From Acholoe squamosa (Eukaryota; Annelida; Polychaeta; Phyllodocida; Polynoidae), in the NCBI GenBank assembly GCA_949317995.1, contig OX439036.1:8040356-8104355 (forward strand): DNA of 64,000 nucleotides, given 5' to 3'. Below, one piece after another: positions 21,601-33,466 of the stretch (within the stretch, counting starts at the first letter, position 1; every line of letters starts with the position of its first letter). The notes beneath the pieces were generated by a model that did not search any database, was not told the origin of the DNA, and worked only from the letters and a program-made list of their open reading frames with translations. The translations under genes were made by a program, and so were the position numbers.

Positions 21601-22700
21601 TTTGGCTACTGTGGAAAAAACCTATTAACTTTAAACAGCGCCTGACAGGCAACCGCTAACTGACTGATTTTCTTCTTCGTAGCATAGAACAAAGTGACAG
21701 CAGGTCATCCTTAGGGTACAAGTAATTCAAAACATTCCCATTCCCAATACCCTGGTTCGAAAGATGAAAAGTTTTAAACGTATGAAATGAAAACACTTGT
21801 TCCGTGCATGCTGATGCTAGTCTCCCCCATAAGCTATGACACATTTGACACTAACAGGTTACCAGTGTAAGCATTGAGGCAGGGGATGTCAGCAGTCAGC
21901 CTTGATGGGGACAAGTGGCATCAAACTGTTAAAGGCCTTGTTGTTCAATAAACATAGAGACTCGATTATCAAGCAACTCTGAAAGGCTATCAATTTGGCC
22001 TGTTAGCTGAACCAGAATTACAACCTGTACTCATATTAAGCAGGTCACAGTTAAAGCCATACATCAGCATTATTGTCGATGCCATTGGTCAATAATCCTT
22101 ATAAGTCATCATATGTCTTCAGGTCTTGTGTGATCTCTAGTGCATCAAACCTGCGATTTTCATTACACTTTAGTTCTTTCCTGCCTTTCCTGTATTCTCT
22201 TCAAGTCTCCTAACAACTTCCTTTCAGCGCTCTCCACACCCATTCTGGTTTTTGGCTGTCTTCTTTTCCTCATCCAATATACTGCATCCTCCCCTCCCTA
22301 GTCTTGATGTCTTTACAATGAGAACTCCCATTAGTCATTGTCCCTGCGGCCCAATGTAACACAGGATCCCATGGGATATGTCCATCATGCTCCATTTCCT
22401 GTTCTCCTTTGTTCTGTTTCTTTCCCTGAGTTCCGATCATCTCTTTCTCTAAAAACCTCAATCCTGCCCGGGGTGCCCTAGCCATGTCAGCAAAAAAGTT
22501 CCTCTCACCCTTAATTTTACCATAGCAAACTTTGTGTAAATGGTAAATTTGTAATCTTTCACCTTCTGTTATCCTATCCAGACATATCTCAAATTGGGAC
22601 ATAAATGCAGACAGTGTGGAGAGAAACAATGACATGTTTGGAGAGTGTCTGTGTTTGTGACTGGAATGAAAAGGTAGTCAGTAGGGGTTTGGTGTGAGTA
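21600..22700. repeat. Array I partial unit 4 (D, I, O)
   Basis: Contains the I landmark (ACAGGTTACCAGTGTAAGC, GGCAGGGGATG) at about 21856 and block O at 22140-22470. A 121-codon minus frame (22270-22635) lies in O; its peptide DPVLHWAAGTMTNG is partly matched by minus frames of the copies at 27158-27400 and 29877-30104, but those drift into other phases a few codons later. Confidence 0.55.
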
Positions 22701-23250
22701 AATTATGTCGGGAATATTCTGAATATTTCTCTGTCCCTAATTCAGGCTGAGTGGGTAATTCCACACAGCTGCATGTGGGGCATGGGGACATGGTGCTCCA
22801 TCTTTTGTTTTTTTACCCCCCTGTCATATAACCCTTCTTACAGGATTGGGGCAGTAGCAGAATGCTCAATCCTGCCCCTCATTCCTCGGTTCCTCCCTGA
22901 GGGTCGATACACCCGAGGAGTAAATGAACACCTTCATTATTATAACTTATCAAATGTCATTTCGCTAGAGCTTCAGATTGATCAGATTTGATAGATATTA
23001 TGACTTTGCAAAATATACAAAACAAAACCATAAAACTGACATTTTTTGTAAATTATTATGAGTGGGAATCAGGTCATTCATAAGGAAAACAAATTTCATA
23101 TTTTCTCAAAATAAGATGTGGCTGGCATTTCTCTACAGGTTGACAAAAAATGTAATACTGAATTAAATTCCTGATTTGAACATACACCAGAGAAAGGCAA
23201 ATCATGGGTATACAAAAACTTTCTCTTTTTATTTTATTAAATTTGGATGC
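22700..23250. other. Unassigned sequence
   Basis: No gene, RNA or repeat border identified. Confidence 0.3.
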
Positions 23251-23254
23251 ATAC

Positions 23255-23640
23255 GAATGGCCAATCCCAATGGCAATTGTCTGGTGACCTTTAAACTTTG
23301 CCTATTCCTCAACAAAGGTCACATGACCAGCTGGGGCAGACAACATCCTGACTGGAGCTGGTACCTGGCATGTGGCCTCTACAGACCTAATTACCTGCTG
23401 TCACCAGCAACACATTAGTAAATAGTCGGCAACTTGGTGCTGTGTTTAGGCTGGTTACTCAATAATGCTTGTTAAGTGTTTCTTCATCTAGCTTTGTGTA
23501 TCTAATACTCTGTCTGTACCCATACTTCTGTCTGTCATTCTCCTTCTATTAAGGTGCAGTTATTTTGATTTATGCCTACCACATCATTCAATTTCTACAT
23601 TATTTAATTGCTATGACTCAGCATGAGGCAGGGGAGCAAT
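23255..23640. repeat. Paralogue of 30560-30780 and partly of 34450-34590
   Basis: AAAGGTCACA..ACC.GCTGGGG and GGACTTGATTACCT-type sequence is shared with 34450-34590, while CTTTGTGTATCTAATACTCTG and CAATTTCAAGGATAT are shared with 30630-30780. This links the flanks of the conserved 85 bp segment copies at 23.8 and 31.0 kb. Confidence 0.55.
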
Positions 23641-23780
23641 TTCAAGGATATCATGCATGCCTCGATGCTAGAGCTGAAGGACTTTGTATTAACCAATTTA
23701 ACCGAGGCAATCTATCAGATGGCATATAGCAGTACATAACTACTTTAGACAGACCATAAAACACCCTGCTCCCATCTCAG

Positions 23781-23876
23781 ACCATAGACACATTGATCCT
23801 AGTGACAAAGTGTATTATTGATCACAGACTAACACCCTCTCCACCTCCTAACCACCCCTTACCAACGCCTTCAGGA
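23781..23876 (+). repeat. Conserved 85-95 bp segment, copy 1 of 4
   Basis: Very similar to 30957-31034, 35237-35330 and 41467-41554. The core is GTGTATTATTGATCACAGAC followed by ACACCCTCTCCACCTCC. In the plus frame it reads ETLILVTKCIIDHRLTP then SPPPNHPLPT, open in this copy although an in-frame stop lies upstream. The core is much better conserved than its flanks. Confidence 0.8.
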
Positions 23877-23999
23877 GGGTATCTCAAAAAGATTGGGAAA
23901 CCAGTTCTCACCGTAACTATTTGATCCTGCAGTTCTCCTACATTTCTCACCCTAAGAACAGACTTCCCTGCTTGACTTCTGCTACAAGTGAACTACACG

Positions 24000-24990
24000 G
24001 AAATAGGTTGAGTTGCAAAATAAGAGACTGGACCCCTCCTATACCACTCCTATAACTGACTCCCTCTTTACAATACAAGAGGGAATCCACTCCAGAAGGT
24101 CAGTGAGTTCAATTTTGGAATTATCACCTCCGACAGGATCAATTCCAAATCTTTTTGAGATACCCTCCTGGTTCTCAGACTCTTCAACTAAGCATTCCCA
24201 TGGTAGGAGAATGGACCAACAGGTGTGATCGGAATCTGTAAGGACTGGTTTCTCCATGTGGCAGAGTTTGCCTGCTTTCTATTGATATAAATGCAAAGTT
24301 TCAGAGTATGGGACTGCCTGAGGGTTATCGCCTTTTTACACCCAATTACCCAATGGCTACCAATTGCAGCCGATGCTACCAGCACCAGCTTCCCGTGAGC
24401 ACCCACTAAACGCAATCACAAATAAATACATATTTGTTTCCATGTAGCTGAATCAGTCTTAATTGTCTCGCATTTGTCTCTTTCCAGGTGAGAGCGTTTG
24501 TGCAATATCAGTGGATCAGCGCTATGTATGTGTGAGTTCTATATTCTAGCTCGATGTTCAAGAGTATCTTATGTCTAAATCTAGGAACATTTTTACAGAT
24601 GATATAAATAAAAGATATATAGATTCTACCTCGAGCAACAGTTCCTTCAGATGATATATTAGAGTATGGACAGAGGTCCATTAGCTCTTCTCTGATCAGT
24701 TGTGGCTAATCTCTATAAGCTAGTGCTAGGGGAGTTGTCTCTAGCACAGGACCGTCTCCAGTTTCAGGTAATCCAATCTACACACAGATTGATCGTGCCG
24801 AGAAAAAATAGACTTACACACCTCATGGGCCTGTAGCTATTCTAATGTAAGTGCAGATACCTCCATCCTTAAAGCTATAAATGAGTGGAATTCAAGTCTG
24901 CACAGAAAACCAAAACAGCGATAGGTAAATTTATAAGAATTGTATGTTCTGTACATTATCACTGATTGCTTCTTACATTTTCAAAGATAC
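24000..24990. other. Array connecting sequence
   Basis: The stretch 24640-24810 matches 9650-9800 (GTAATCCAATCTACACACAG). Overlapping 70-odd codon frames on both strands near 24013-24415 have no recognisable domain. Confidence 0.4.
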
Positions 24991-25022
24991 CCCAGCGTAA
25001 CATATTCCAGAGCCCTCAGGAT

Positions 25023-25281
25023 GCCATTTCTTAACAGACTATGACTGCTCACTTTCCAATCGTAGTGAGAACTCCTAATTTGGTGACAATACAGCCCCTA
25101 TTGTATTGGTTCTGTAGTACCTGCAGCACTACAACTGCCCTAACAATTCCTATGCGATTGCTACATAAATGCTGATCGCACTGAGCAGGCGTAGGGGTTT
25201 ACCTACGATCACTGGCATTAAATTTTTGGTTCTGAAGTCGTAGTGCCTGTATGCAGTCGTAGTGCCTTAAGAAATAGCCTC
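25023..25281. mobile_element. Foldback/MITE element, GCCATTTCTTAA ends, copy 2
   Basis: Same family as 8173-8430, with inverted ends GCCATTTCTTAACAGACTA and the complement of GAGGCTATTTCTTAAGGC and internal TACGACTG motifs. It is flanked by the direct repeat CAGGAT (25017-25022 and 25282-25287). The paralogous flank at about 28070-28090 (GCCATGAGGATAGGGATAC) is continuous without the element. Confidence 0.85.
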
Positions 25282-25289
25282 CAGGATAG

Positions 25290-25610
25290 GTACACAGCAG
25301 GTTCTAGATAGACTCCCATCAGATTTGAAAACATCAAGAGTATAAAAAGGAGCTTAAATTTTGTGTTGTCAATTCTATACCATGCTGTCCCACCAATACT
25401 GTACTGAAGGCGCTCATGAATGAATATGTTCCGAGTCCATACACATACCCATCGCACACCACAGATAATTGAATCAACACACGGAGTGATTACATCAGGT
25501 ATTCTCTCTCCTAACCATGTGATGAGTAGATAAAAATATCTCTACAGGTATCTGAAGGCCATTTATAAGCCTATGAATCTATGTCTCCTGATGAAGAGCT
25601 ATTTGAAGTT
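25290..25610. repeat. Paralogue of 28090-28140 plus 29019-29210
   Basis: Shares TAGGTTCTAGATGGATTCC-type sequence, ACATGAGTGG.. and CATGTG.TGAGT..ATAA landmarks, and an AGAGCTATTTGAAG-like end. The later copy is interrupted by the transposon at 28140. Confidence 0.5.
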
Positions 25611-25614
25611 GATC

Positions 25615-27490
25615 CCTTATTATGAATCCATTAAGCAGTGTCGGTAGTTTTATAGAGGGCCCATTTAGTAAAACATTAAATAGTTTGAACATCTCTGGTT
25701 ATCATTACGAATCCAGTCACAATAAGGGCTTTGAGCGAGTAGGCGGTTCTGCAGAAATCCATCATCCTCATCGAGTGCTAAAAACGATGTTGACAACATG
25801 TTTGCCAATTGCTTCTACAAATGACAATCCATCAACACCTTCCAGAGACCTAACTGAATTATTATTCACAATATTCTTAGGGCATCATTTGTTTTATGTA
25901 TTTTCATTGGCTGTTGCAGACAGGGAATATTTAAATCAGCATGCTAAACCAACTTGTAGACAGCTATCGCAATCACAGAAAGGTATCAGCATGTTGAAAG
26001 TTAACTTGGCTGAACAATACAAGTCTGGACATATATTAAGCTTCCTTTGCACATAGAAAAGAGAATATCTCTGAGTCAGCTAGAGCATTCACTCTGATCT
26101 GCATCATAGGATAAAACCATGGGCACATTAAAAAAAATACGGGTTAGAAAGATTACTGTGACCAACTGCTCAGAATAAAGGCTTTGGCTACCTCGGTGGA
26201 TGAAGTCATTATCCTTGAAAAGAAGCTGCCAGGCAACTGCCAACCAGTTGAAAATTGCTTCTGTGTAACATAGAAAAAGAAATGAAAGGAGAGCATCCTC
26301 AGGGTTCATCCTTGACATGACAGTATTTCATATTGGCACAAGTCCTCCCTGTCAGTTATGACACAAGTGACACCGACAGGTTAACAGAGCAGGCCCTGGG
26401 GCAGGGGATGTCAGCAGTCAGCTTTGATGGGGACAAGTGGTGTCAAACTGTGGGCAAATAAAAAAGAGATACTGCTCTAAAGTGTTAGGCTACTGGAGGG
26501 GTTTGCTCTGTTAAATAGGATAGCAACAGACGGCAATGACCTAAATGGAACCTGGTAATAAAGGTATCTTGTTAATAATGTACTTGACTCAAGAACTGAT
26601 AGAGTTAGAACTGCTGTATCACATGCCTTTAATATGTAACTTGTGTACATTGCACCAGCAGTGTACCTGCTACCTTCTTCTTATTATCGTATTGTAATGA
26701 GACTACAATATGATGGAAAATAGTATTTGCTGACTTAGGCCTTGACGTCTGTATAGTATTGGCAGCCTGGTACTCACAAGTTGGTGAGAAGGTGGGAGCA
26801 GCCATGGCTAGTGTGGATTGGGATAGAGAGTGACTGTAACAGGTTAAGTGGATGCTGTCAGAAGTATGCATGCACCATCATACATCACAGACATTCATCT
26901 GACAGTAGGCACTGCTACCACTGCATCCTGGTGAGCATATGAGTAAATAGCTTCTCCTACTGCCCCCTAGTGTGTAGGTGGGCAAATGAGGGGTTAGATG
27001 GGTTACAGAGGTCATGGTTAAGTCCCTACATCAACACCATTGTTTGTCTCAATGGATGTTGTTGGTCATTAAACAGCATAAGTTAGGTCTCTTCTGTGAC
27101 CCATACTACATTACCCGTGTAATCTTTAATAATTCCCACCATTTCATGCTTTCTCATTCAGTATCCTAACAACTTCCTGTCAGCCTTCTCTCTGTTCCTC
27201 TCTACAACCATTATGGTTTTGCGTGTTATATTCTCCTCATCCACAATACTGCATCCTCTCCTCACTGAAGTCCAGACATCTTTAAAATGGCAAATCTGTT
27301 TGGTCACTCTCGCTGAAGCTGAATGTAACACAGGGTCACATATGATATTGTCCATCATGATCCATTCCCTGGTCTCCTTGGTTATGGTGATGAGTTCCAA
27401 TCATCTTGAATATGACCTTAGCTGTCACAATGGTGTTAATACGCACTCACTCTCTAATCATCTCCTCCTCATTCGGCCCTCCCCTGGGCA
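25615..27490. repeat. Array I unit 5 (A, D, I, M, N, O)
   Basis: Block order as in earlier units, but A is more diverged (CAATTGCTTCTACAAATGA) and C is not recognisable. Block N hallmark GCTGTCAGAAGTATGCATGC is at about 26857. The 144-codon plus frame at 25622-26056 covers diverged block A and is not open in the other copies. Confidence 0.65.
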
Positions 27491-28137
27491 CTTTCTGAAT
27501 GAGCTGATGTTTGCTTTGAACATTATGATAATGTCATTCATTCACAAGGAGTAAGGACTAGAAATTTCATATATCAGAACTCACACAACTAAAAGGGGAA
27601 CAAGGACTGTCCAGACGGCAGGAGGTATAGTGGATAGAGGTGTAGGGAGGTGGCAAGAACAGCAATTTTCTAATCCATACTAATTTTCCTTCCCTTGTCA
27701 GCATCCCTTCTATCTTGTCTTCAAGCCCTACATATACCTCCCGGGTATCCTAAGATTTACCCTTTAGGGAGACAAATGGCACCAGAATGCCTGCAAAGTT
27801 AGTGGAGAGAACTTAGTTGGTGACCTCCAATCTTTGTCAATTTAACATCTTCACAATCACATCCTCACCTGGGGTAGACTACATCCTCAGTGACTTGAAT
27901 TACAACATCTTCATACCCAATTACCGACCGGCTACCAATTCAAGACTAGATTATCGGCACAAAATCACTGCCAGCACCAAACGAACATGACTGCAAATAA
28001 AATACATACCATTTTTGTTTCTATATGGTGTTATCAGTTTTAACTGCCTCACTTGTGTGACATATTCCGTAGCCATGAGGATAGGGATACATAGGTTCTA
28101 GATGGATTCCTTTTCCTGGATTTGAAATGAACAAAAG
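27491..28137. other. Array connecting sequence
   Basis: Includes a segment (about 27860-27990) related to 24320-24420 through CACCCAATTACC and CAGCACC. No gene seen. Confidence 0.35.
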
Positions 28138-28139
28138 TA

Positions 28140-29018
28140 CACAGAAAAAAATAATGTTCAAAATCTTAGTCAGATGTTAGTCAAAAAGGCTAACTTTCTA
28201 ACAATACCTAGTCAAAAGCATGTGCCTAAGTGTCCAAGTTTTTTCTTAGTAAAATACGACTAACCATTAGTCAAAGTGCCCAACTTGCCTTGGCTTGCCT
28301 GATTTTGACTAAGATTCCTCAGTGGTTTTGACTAAGTATGCAATCTAATAATGGTGAGTGTAAGCTCTGTATAGGATCCACATCCCACAAATAATTATCT
28401 CATCATTTAGGAAGCATACATGTAAAATGCCTCACATCATTTTCATTAGAGCCCCAGAGTCAATTACTCTGGGTTTCCCACAAAGAAGCAGATACATCTG
28501 TGGATATTTTACTTATCTAGATTCCCACAGAAAAGGTGTAATTATCTGTCTACCTAGTTTATTTAACAAATCATTAAACTATTTGACATATTTTGCCAAG
28601 CTTGATGTTATATTGAATTGTGAAAGCCTCAAAATTATACAGCACCTGAAAATCACCATCATTTTGACATCCATCGAATAGTTTATGGTACACAGCCACC
28701 AGAAAAATCCTGTTTCAAACCACGCTGCCACCTGGTGTGTAAAGGCAATACTATGCCAATATAGTTTAGTCAAAGTCACTAAGAGATCTTAGTCAAAGTG
28801 ACTAAGTGACAGTGACTAAGATAAGTTAGCTTGCCTGAAACTCCAATCAGATACCTTATTCAAGATTGTGGTTGGAGAGAGAAACTGATTTGGGTAGTCA
28901 ATGTGACTAAAATAAACTAGAAATTGTTAGTCACACATTAGTCATATGTACTAACTAAGATTATTTGGGCGTTTTGACTAAGTAAAGTTAGATTGACTAA
29001 CATGGATTTTTTTCTGTG
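28140..29018. mobile_element. Non-autonomous TIR element, CACAGAAAAAAAT ends, TA target
   Basis: Perfect 13 bp inverted ends CACAGAAAAAAAT, flanked by TA on both sides (28138-28139 and 29019-29020). Subterminal zones of about 180 bp at each side carry many TTAGTCA/TGACTAA motifs in both orientations. The central frame (28427-28681, 84 codons) has no recognisable domain. Organisation parallels the 18632 and 43072 elements, but the ends and motif differ. Confidence 0.88.
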
Positions 29019-29209
29019 TAATTGTTTCAGAAATAGCTAACGTTGTTTGTACTCTTCCATTTAATTGACACACAGAATAATAACACCATGTTTTCCTCTG
29101 TCCTAATCATGTGGTGAGTGGATTATCCTATGAGAATAGCTCTAGAACTTCTCAGGGAAGCCATCCATTAGCCTACCTGTTTACCTCTATGTTCCCTAAT
29201 GAGGGTAAA

Positions 29210-29509
29210 CACTCAACTTTACTTCCTGATAATAAAGCCATATAACAGTGTTGATAGTATGTAAGAGGGGACATAGCTCTTCTAAAAGGGAATCTTTAGT
29301 ACTATAAGATAATTTATAGTATACTGATAAATAGTTTGGACATCTCTGGTTATTATCGAGAATCCAATCACTCTCGGGGCTTTCAGTGAGTGGGCAGTTC
29401 CCAAGAAATCCTTCTTCCCCAGCAGTTGGTAAAAACCATGTTCACAACATGTTTACCAATTGCTTCTACGTATGAAGGCAAAGCCAAAGCATTAAGATAG
29501 CAATCTGAG
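29210..29509. repeat. Array I unit 6, block A left part
   Basis: Diverged block A with CATCTCTGGTTATTATCGAG shared with about 25690-25710, and CAATTGCTTCTACGTATGAAG. Interrupted by the hairpin element at 29510. Confidence 0.55.
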
Positions 29510-29574
29510 GATCAACACAGTAAAAGGTACGCCCGCACACCCCCTCGCGGGCATACATTTTACTGTGTTTTATC
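29510..29574. mobile_element. 65 bp hairpin element, copy 1
   Basis: Arms of about 27 bp read GATCAACACAGTAAAAGG then TACGCCCGC, and pair with GCGGGCATACATTTTACTGT on the other side, around a small CACACCCCCTC loop. The same GC-rich core occurs at 51389-51476. The element splits block A between CAATCTGAGG and ATCAACACCTACCAG; other A copies run CTATCAACATCTACCAG without it. ATCAACAC occurs on both sides and may be the target duplication. Confidence 0.85.
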
Positions 29575-30250
29575 AACACCTACCAGTGCCCTAACTGAAA
29601 TAGTATGCACAGCATTCTCAGGGCCCCTGTCAGTGCTTGTTTCAGGCATGGAATTTAGATATCACACTGTTAAACCAGACTGTAGACATCTATGTCACAT
29701 AAAGGTATTGACATTTTGATAAAGGACTTGGCTGAATATTATGAGTCTGGGTTTATATATACCTTCCCGAACAGACTAAGCACATACAAAAGGGAATAAC
29801 AATCAGTTAGCTAGATCATTTGCTCAGCTCTAGAGAAGCTTAGATAAGATAAACCATGGGCACACTTATAAAGAAACTATAAGTTTAGACAGGGTCTCAT
29901 GGACTCACTGTTCAGTGGGTCAGTATAGAGATTTTGGCTTTGAAGATCAGCTGAAACTCTGCCTTCTGGAAGTTTAGCCTCCCAACGTCTTCCATTCTCC
30001 TCATCCAAAATACTGCATCCTCCCCTCCCTTTAGCTTGGATACCTTCACAATAAGGAATCCCATTGGTCACTGTCCCTGAGGCCCAATGTAACCCAGGGC
30101 CCAATTGGATGTTGTCCCTTTGTTATTTCCATCAGTTCAAATCATCTCCTCCTCTTTTGGCATCAACCCTCCCCTGGGCACTCACATCTCATTTCAACAA
30201 TTTCTTTCACCATCATAATAGCTCTCTCTGCTCCCTGGGCGAAATTCAGT
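29575..30250. repeat. Array I unit 6, rest of A and block O
   Basis: Ends block A (ACCTACCAGTGCCCTAACTG) and continues to block O (CAATAAGGAATCCCATTGGTC, 30047-30067). Confidence 0.55.
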
Positions 30251-30955
30251 GACTTTTTTTCAGACACTTGTATCTTAGCTAAACCTGCCTCCTTGCATTA
30301 AACATTAATGACCCTACCTCTTTATTTTCCCTTAGCACACTGGAAATCCTATAGTTCTAACTCTGTTATCTACATTAAATGAAGAACACAATGCCTTATG
30401 CATTCTGTAAAACATTTCAAAACTGCAATGTGGTTTAGACAGGAGAGATGTTTCATCTTCCCTTATCCCATCCCAGTAGATACATGATTAGGCCAGTAAC
30501 AAAATAATGTTTCTTATCTTAATACTTCTGATGGTGCCTGGTGCTTGGTTCACACCAACAGGCGGGCCCCTCAATGGTGCTTGTTAAATGGAAATTTACA
30601 TGTGCCCTAAACTAGATTTCCTTTTTTCTTTGCTTTGTGTATAAATACTCTGTCTCTCTGCATACTTCTTTCTGCCATTTCTTTCCATCTAATAAGATCC
30701 TGTTAGATGGGATTTCATGGTAATAACATCATTATTTCTTCATGCTTAGGCCCTGATGCAGGGGACCAATTTCAAGGATATGATGCAGGTCTAGATGCTA
30801 GAGTTATACCAATCTAACAGTGGATTCTTATAGGAAGTACACCATCGTTTACTTGCCTTAACCTTTCATTGGTAAAAAACACCTAGTTACATCAGACAGC
30901 ATAGCAGTACATTACTGCTTTAAAAAGACCACAGACCAGATCGCTCCGATTTCTG
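30251..30955. repeat. Paralogue of 23430-23780
   Basis: Shares TTTGTGTATAAATACTCTGTC, CATACTTCT.TCTG and CCAATTTCAAGGATATGATG with the flank of copy 1 of the conserved segment. Confidence 0.5.
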
Positions 30956-30956
30956 G

Positions 30957-31034
30957 ACCATAGAAACATTGATCCCACAGTGCATTTTTGATCACGGACT
31001 AACACCCTCTCCACCTCTTAACCAACCCTTGACA
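30957..31034 (+). repeat. Conserved 85-95 bp segment, copy 2 of 4 (shorter)
   Basis: Lacks about 6 bases relative to the others (GATCCCACAGTGCATTTTTG in place of the longer version), which keeps the plus frame: ETLIPQCIFDHGLTPSPP. Most diverged copy. Confidence 0.7.
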
Positions 31035-31450
31035 TCCCCATGTGGTACATGGAGACAGTAAGGGAGTATGTTATTGTAATGCTCCTGATGGTAGTACATT
31101 ACCATGGTTGTAGGATGGACCACACAATGTGAGTCGGTTCTGAAAACTTTTACTGGTTTCTCTGTGTCTTACAGTCTGTCTATCTTTGTATATTACTATT
31201 TAGGGGGTCTACATATGTTACTGGAATATTATAAAGTTACAGTTAATCAGAGCTAGTGTCAGCCTGAATGTATGAGTTGTTGAGCTCTTGTTAGCATGGC
31301 AAAGTTCTGATTACATAGAAAGAACAATTTCGACAGTTTCGTTTAATCTAATTATCTAAATAAAGTGATGCATAGTTGCTCGAAGTTGTGCATAGTTGCT
31401 CAAGGTTGTCCAAAGAATAAATTGCACAAAGAAAAATATGGCTTAAAAAT
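31035..31450. other. Unassigned sequence at the junction of the two array families
   Basis: No gene or repeat border seen. Two AGTTG.GCATAGTTGCTC.A repeats lie at about 31372-31405. Confidence 0.3.
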
Positions 31451-31454
31451 ATGG

Positions 31455-32418
31455 TGATGGCAGCCCAAAAACGCTATCAAACTGACGAAGTAAATACCTC
31501 AGGGTTGATTAATTGGTCTTACAACCTCTATACCACTGCCAAATCATCCCCATGTTCTATTCTCTCTGGCGTCTCTGCGGAAGCCACATCGCTGTTTAAT
31601 CCTTTGCAGGCATTACAATGGTTCTTTATAGCCATCGCGATGCATATATTTAGCACTGGTGAATCATCTCACCAGCACGATATCAGAGCATCATGCTGAC
31701 CTCTATCAGTGCTCACCATCTAGGGCCTCATTAGTCCATAAAGCTAGCATGGCAGCCGGTACGTTAACGCACTATGCTAGCCTTGAAGTGTTAACATCCG
31801 CCCACCACCCTGCCCAGTCCAGGCCCCTTATTATCTGTGTTAATGATGTATATCTCTGACTCTGGCTCATTACACAGCAGGACAGAACCCTCTCTGCCAC
31901 GTGTGGGTAAGGCTGAGATTTCCCCATTGGCCGGAATAGGGTTGCCATTTTCCTTGGCACTGAAGGCTTGGAAAAAGATAGACCTCCATACACCAAACTT
32001 CAATTATTGGTGTTGAAGAATAATGAATCAGGTACATATCACGCTAGCCCAGACATATGAAGAAGATCAGTTTCTGAGTGAGATGAATTAACACAACTGT
32101 AGGGGGGAGACAGGTTGTGATGGAGGTCACCTAAGGTTAACCCTTTGGAGATCAGGAATTTAGATTCATATCCTTGTGTCTCTAGTTGATTTATCCATTT
32201 AATTCTGGAAAAGAATTATGATCCTTCAGGCATGTGTGAGTTCTGTACACTTGTAGGGCATGGTGTTTGAATGCAGCAGTGGTATGTTATTTTGCAATGG
32301 TAAGTGGGCCAACAAGATAAAAAGGGCCTCCATGAGCCTTCTGATGGATGTCCCTCTTTCACTGATCTCAATTTCTATTCATGCAGCACGACAATAAATT
32401 GCAATAACACACTACGTA
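31455..32418. repeat. Array II, copy 1
   Basis: AAATACCTC..G.TTGATT, CTCTATACCACTGCCAAATC and the ATCTCTGACTCTGGCTCATT segment match 35600-35780 (first part) and 41990-42500 (both parts). Order is kept, indels are frequent and no frame is shared. Confidence 0.6.
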
Positions 32419-32615
32419 CCCAGCAAATTGTCGTCATCTGTCTGGTGACTCCTTTTTGAGTGATAACTCATTCCGCAATCTTTCGCCACTGTGTGTTAGA
32501 CTCACATGGCATAGCAATTGCTATTCCTGGTGATCTTGTGCTATAACCACGTCGTCTAGCGACATATGTGAGCCACTTCACACAGGTTGACGAGGACTCA
32601 CAACAATTTGCTGGG
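32419..32615. mobile_element. MITE with CCCAGCAAATTGT ends, TA target, copy 1
   Basis: Inverted ends CCCAGCAAATTGTCGT and the complement of ACAATTTGCTGGG, flanked by TA (32417-32418 and 32616-32617). The second copy at 50458-50679 is 25 bp longer, partly through a CACCATGATTGGTCATCAAT stretch missing here. No coding capacity. Confidence 0.9.
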
Positions 32616-33010
32616 TAGCCCTTGAAGAGGTAGCCTGGGAGGGGATGGATAAAGGTGGGTAAATCCTCCTGATCCTATTCCTCTCTAGCCTCACACACAG
32701 ATGGATGGATTTATTCTTATCCTAAATTTACTGAACACCATGGTTGGCCTCCCTATGGAGATCTTGTCATAGCCTGTACTTCTCTTAAGGACATAGACCA
32801 CCTCCAGAATAAATATAACAAAATGTGCCTCAGAAATGTCTCAAATATCTGCAAATATGATGACAAAAGATGGCCACATTGCTTGCTGGAGCATCCTTAA
32901 ATGTACCTTTTTGGTTTGGCCTGAGCTGACCATACATCAACGGTAACTAGGGGAGTGGAGAAGCAGGTCATTTAGATGCACCATGGAAGATCCTAACCTG
33001 ATATATGGTG
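32616..33010. repeat. Array II segment, copy 1
   Basis: TCCTCCTGATCCTATT, TAGCCTCACACACAGATGGA and TTTACTGAACACC match 44155-44640 closely. Confidence 0.7.
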
Positions 33011-33466
33011 GTAGCTTAACCCTTGGATGTCTGTATAGTGCCTGTATATATATGTACTATACATAATGCAGGAAAGTGGCAAATAAGAAACCATTGTTAT
33101 TCTAGGTCTGCACTGGTTATCATTGATCATTGTGATGCAAGCTAAAACGATGGTGATTCAATGGCACTCTCATTGCCCGTGAATCACTGTAAAGATAAGG
33201 TGATTTCCCGTTGAAAACTGTGGAGGGTGAAACACTTATCATAGGGGAAAATCACCATTCTTTTAACTTAGGGTGAAACTTTCCATGCTAAACTTAGGTG
33301 TAAGCAGCCATTGTCTGACAAATTAGTATTTTGATCATTTAATTGCAGCCTCAAAGACATGCTCACTTCATTGGAGGGGTAACTATAGTAGGGCAGTCAT
33401 CTAGCCATGCATTGTTTCTCTTTGTATCTCATAGTTACGCCTCCAAGGTAAGGTTCTCATTCAAAA
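33011..33466. other. Unassigned sequence
   Basis: No gene or repeat border. A diffuse run of GTGA/TCAC motifs is present between 33120 and 33260. Confidence 0.3.

Noticed and set aside
29510-29574. CRISPR repeat or bacterial terminator
   Set aside because: The hairpin is single at each locus with no spacer array, and the context is an animal-type genome.
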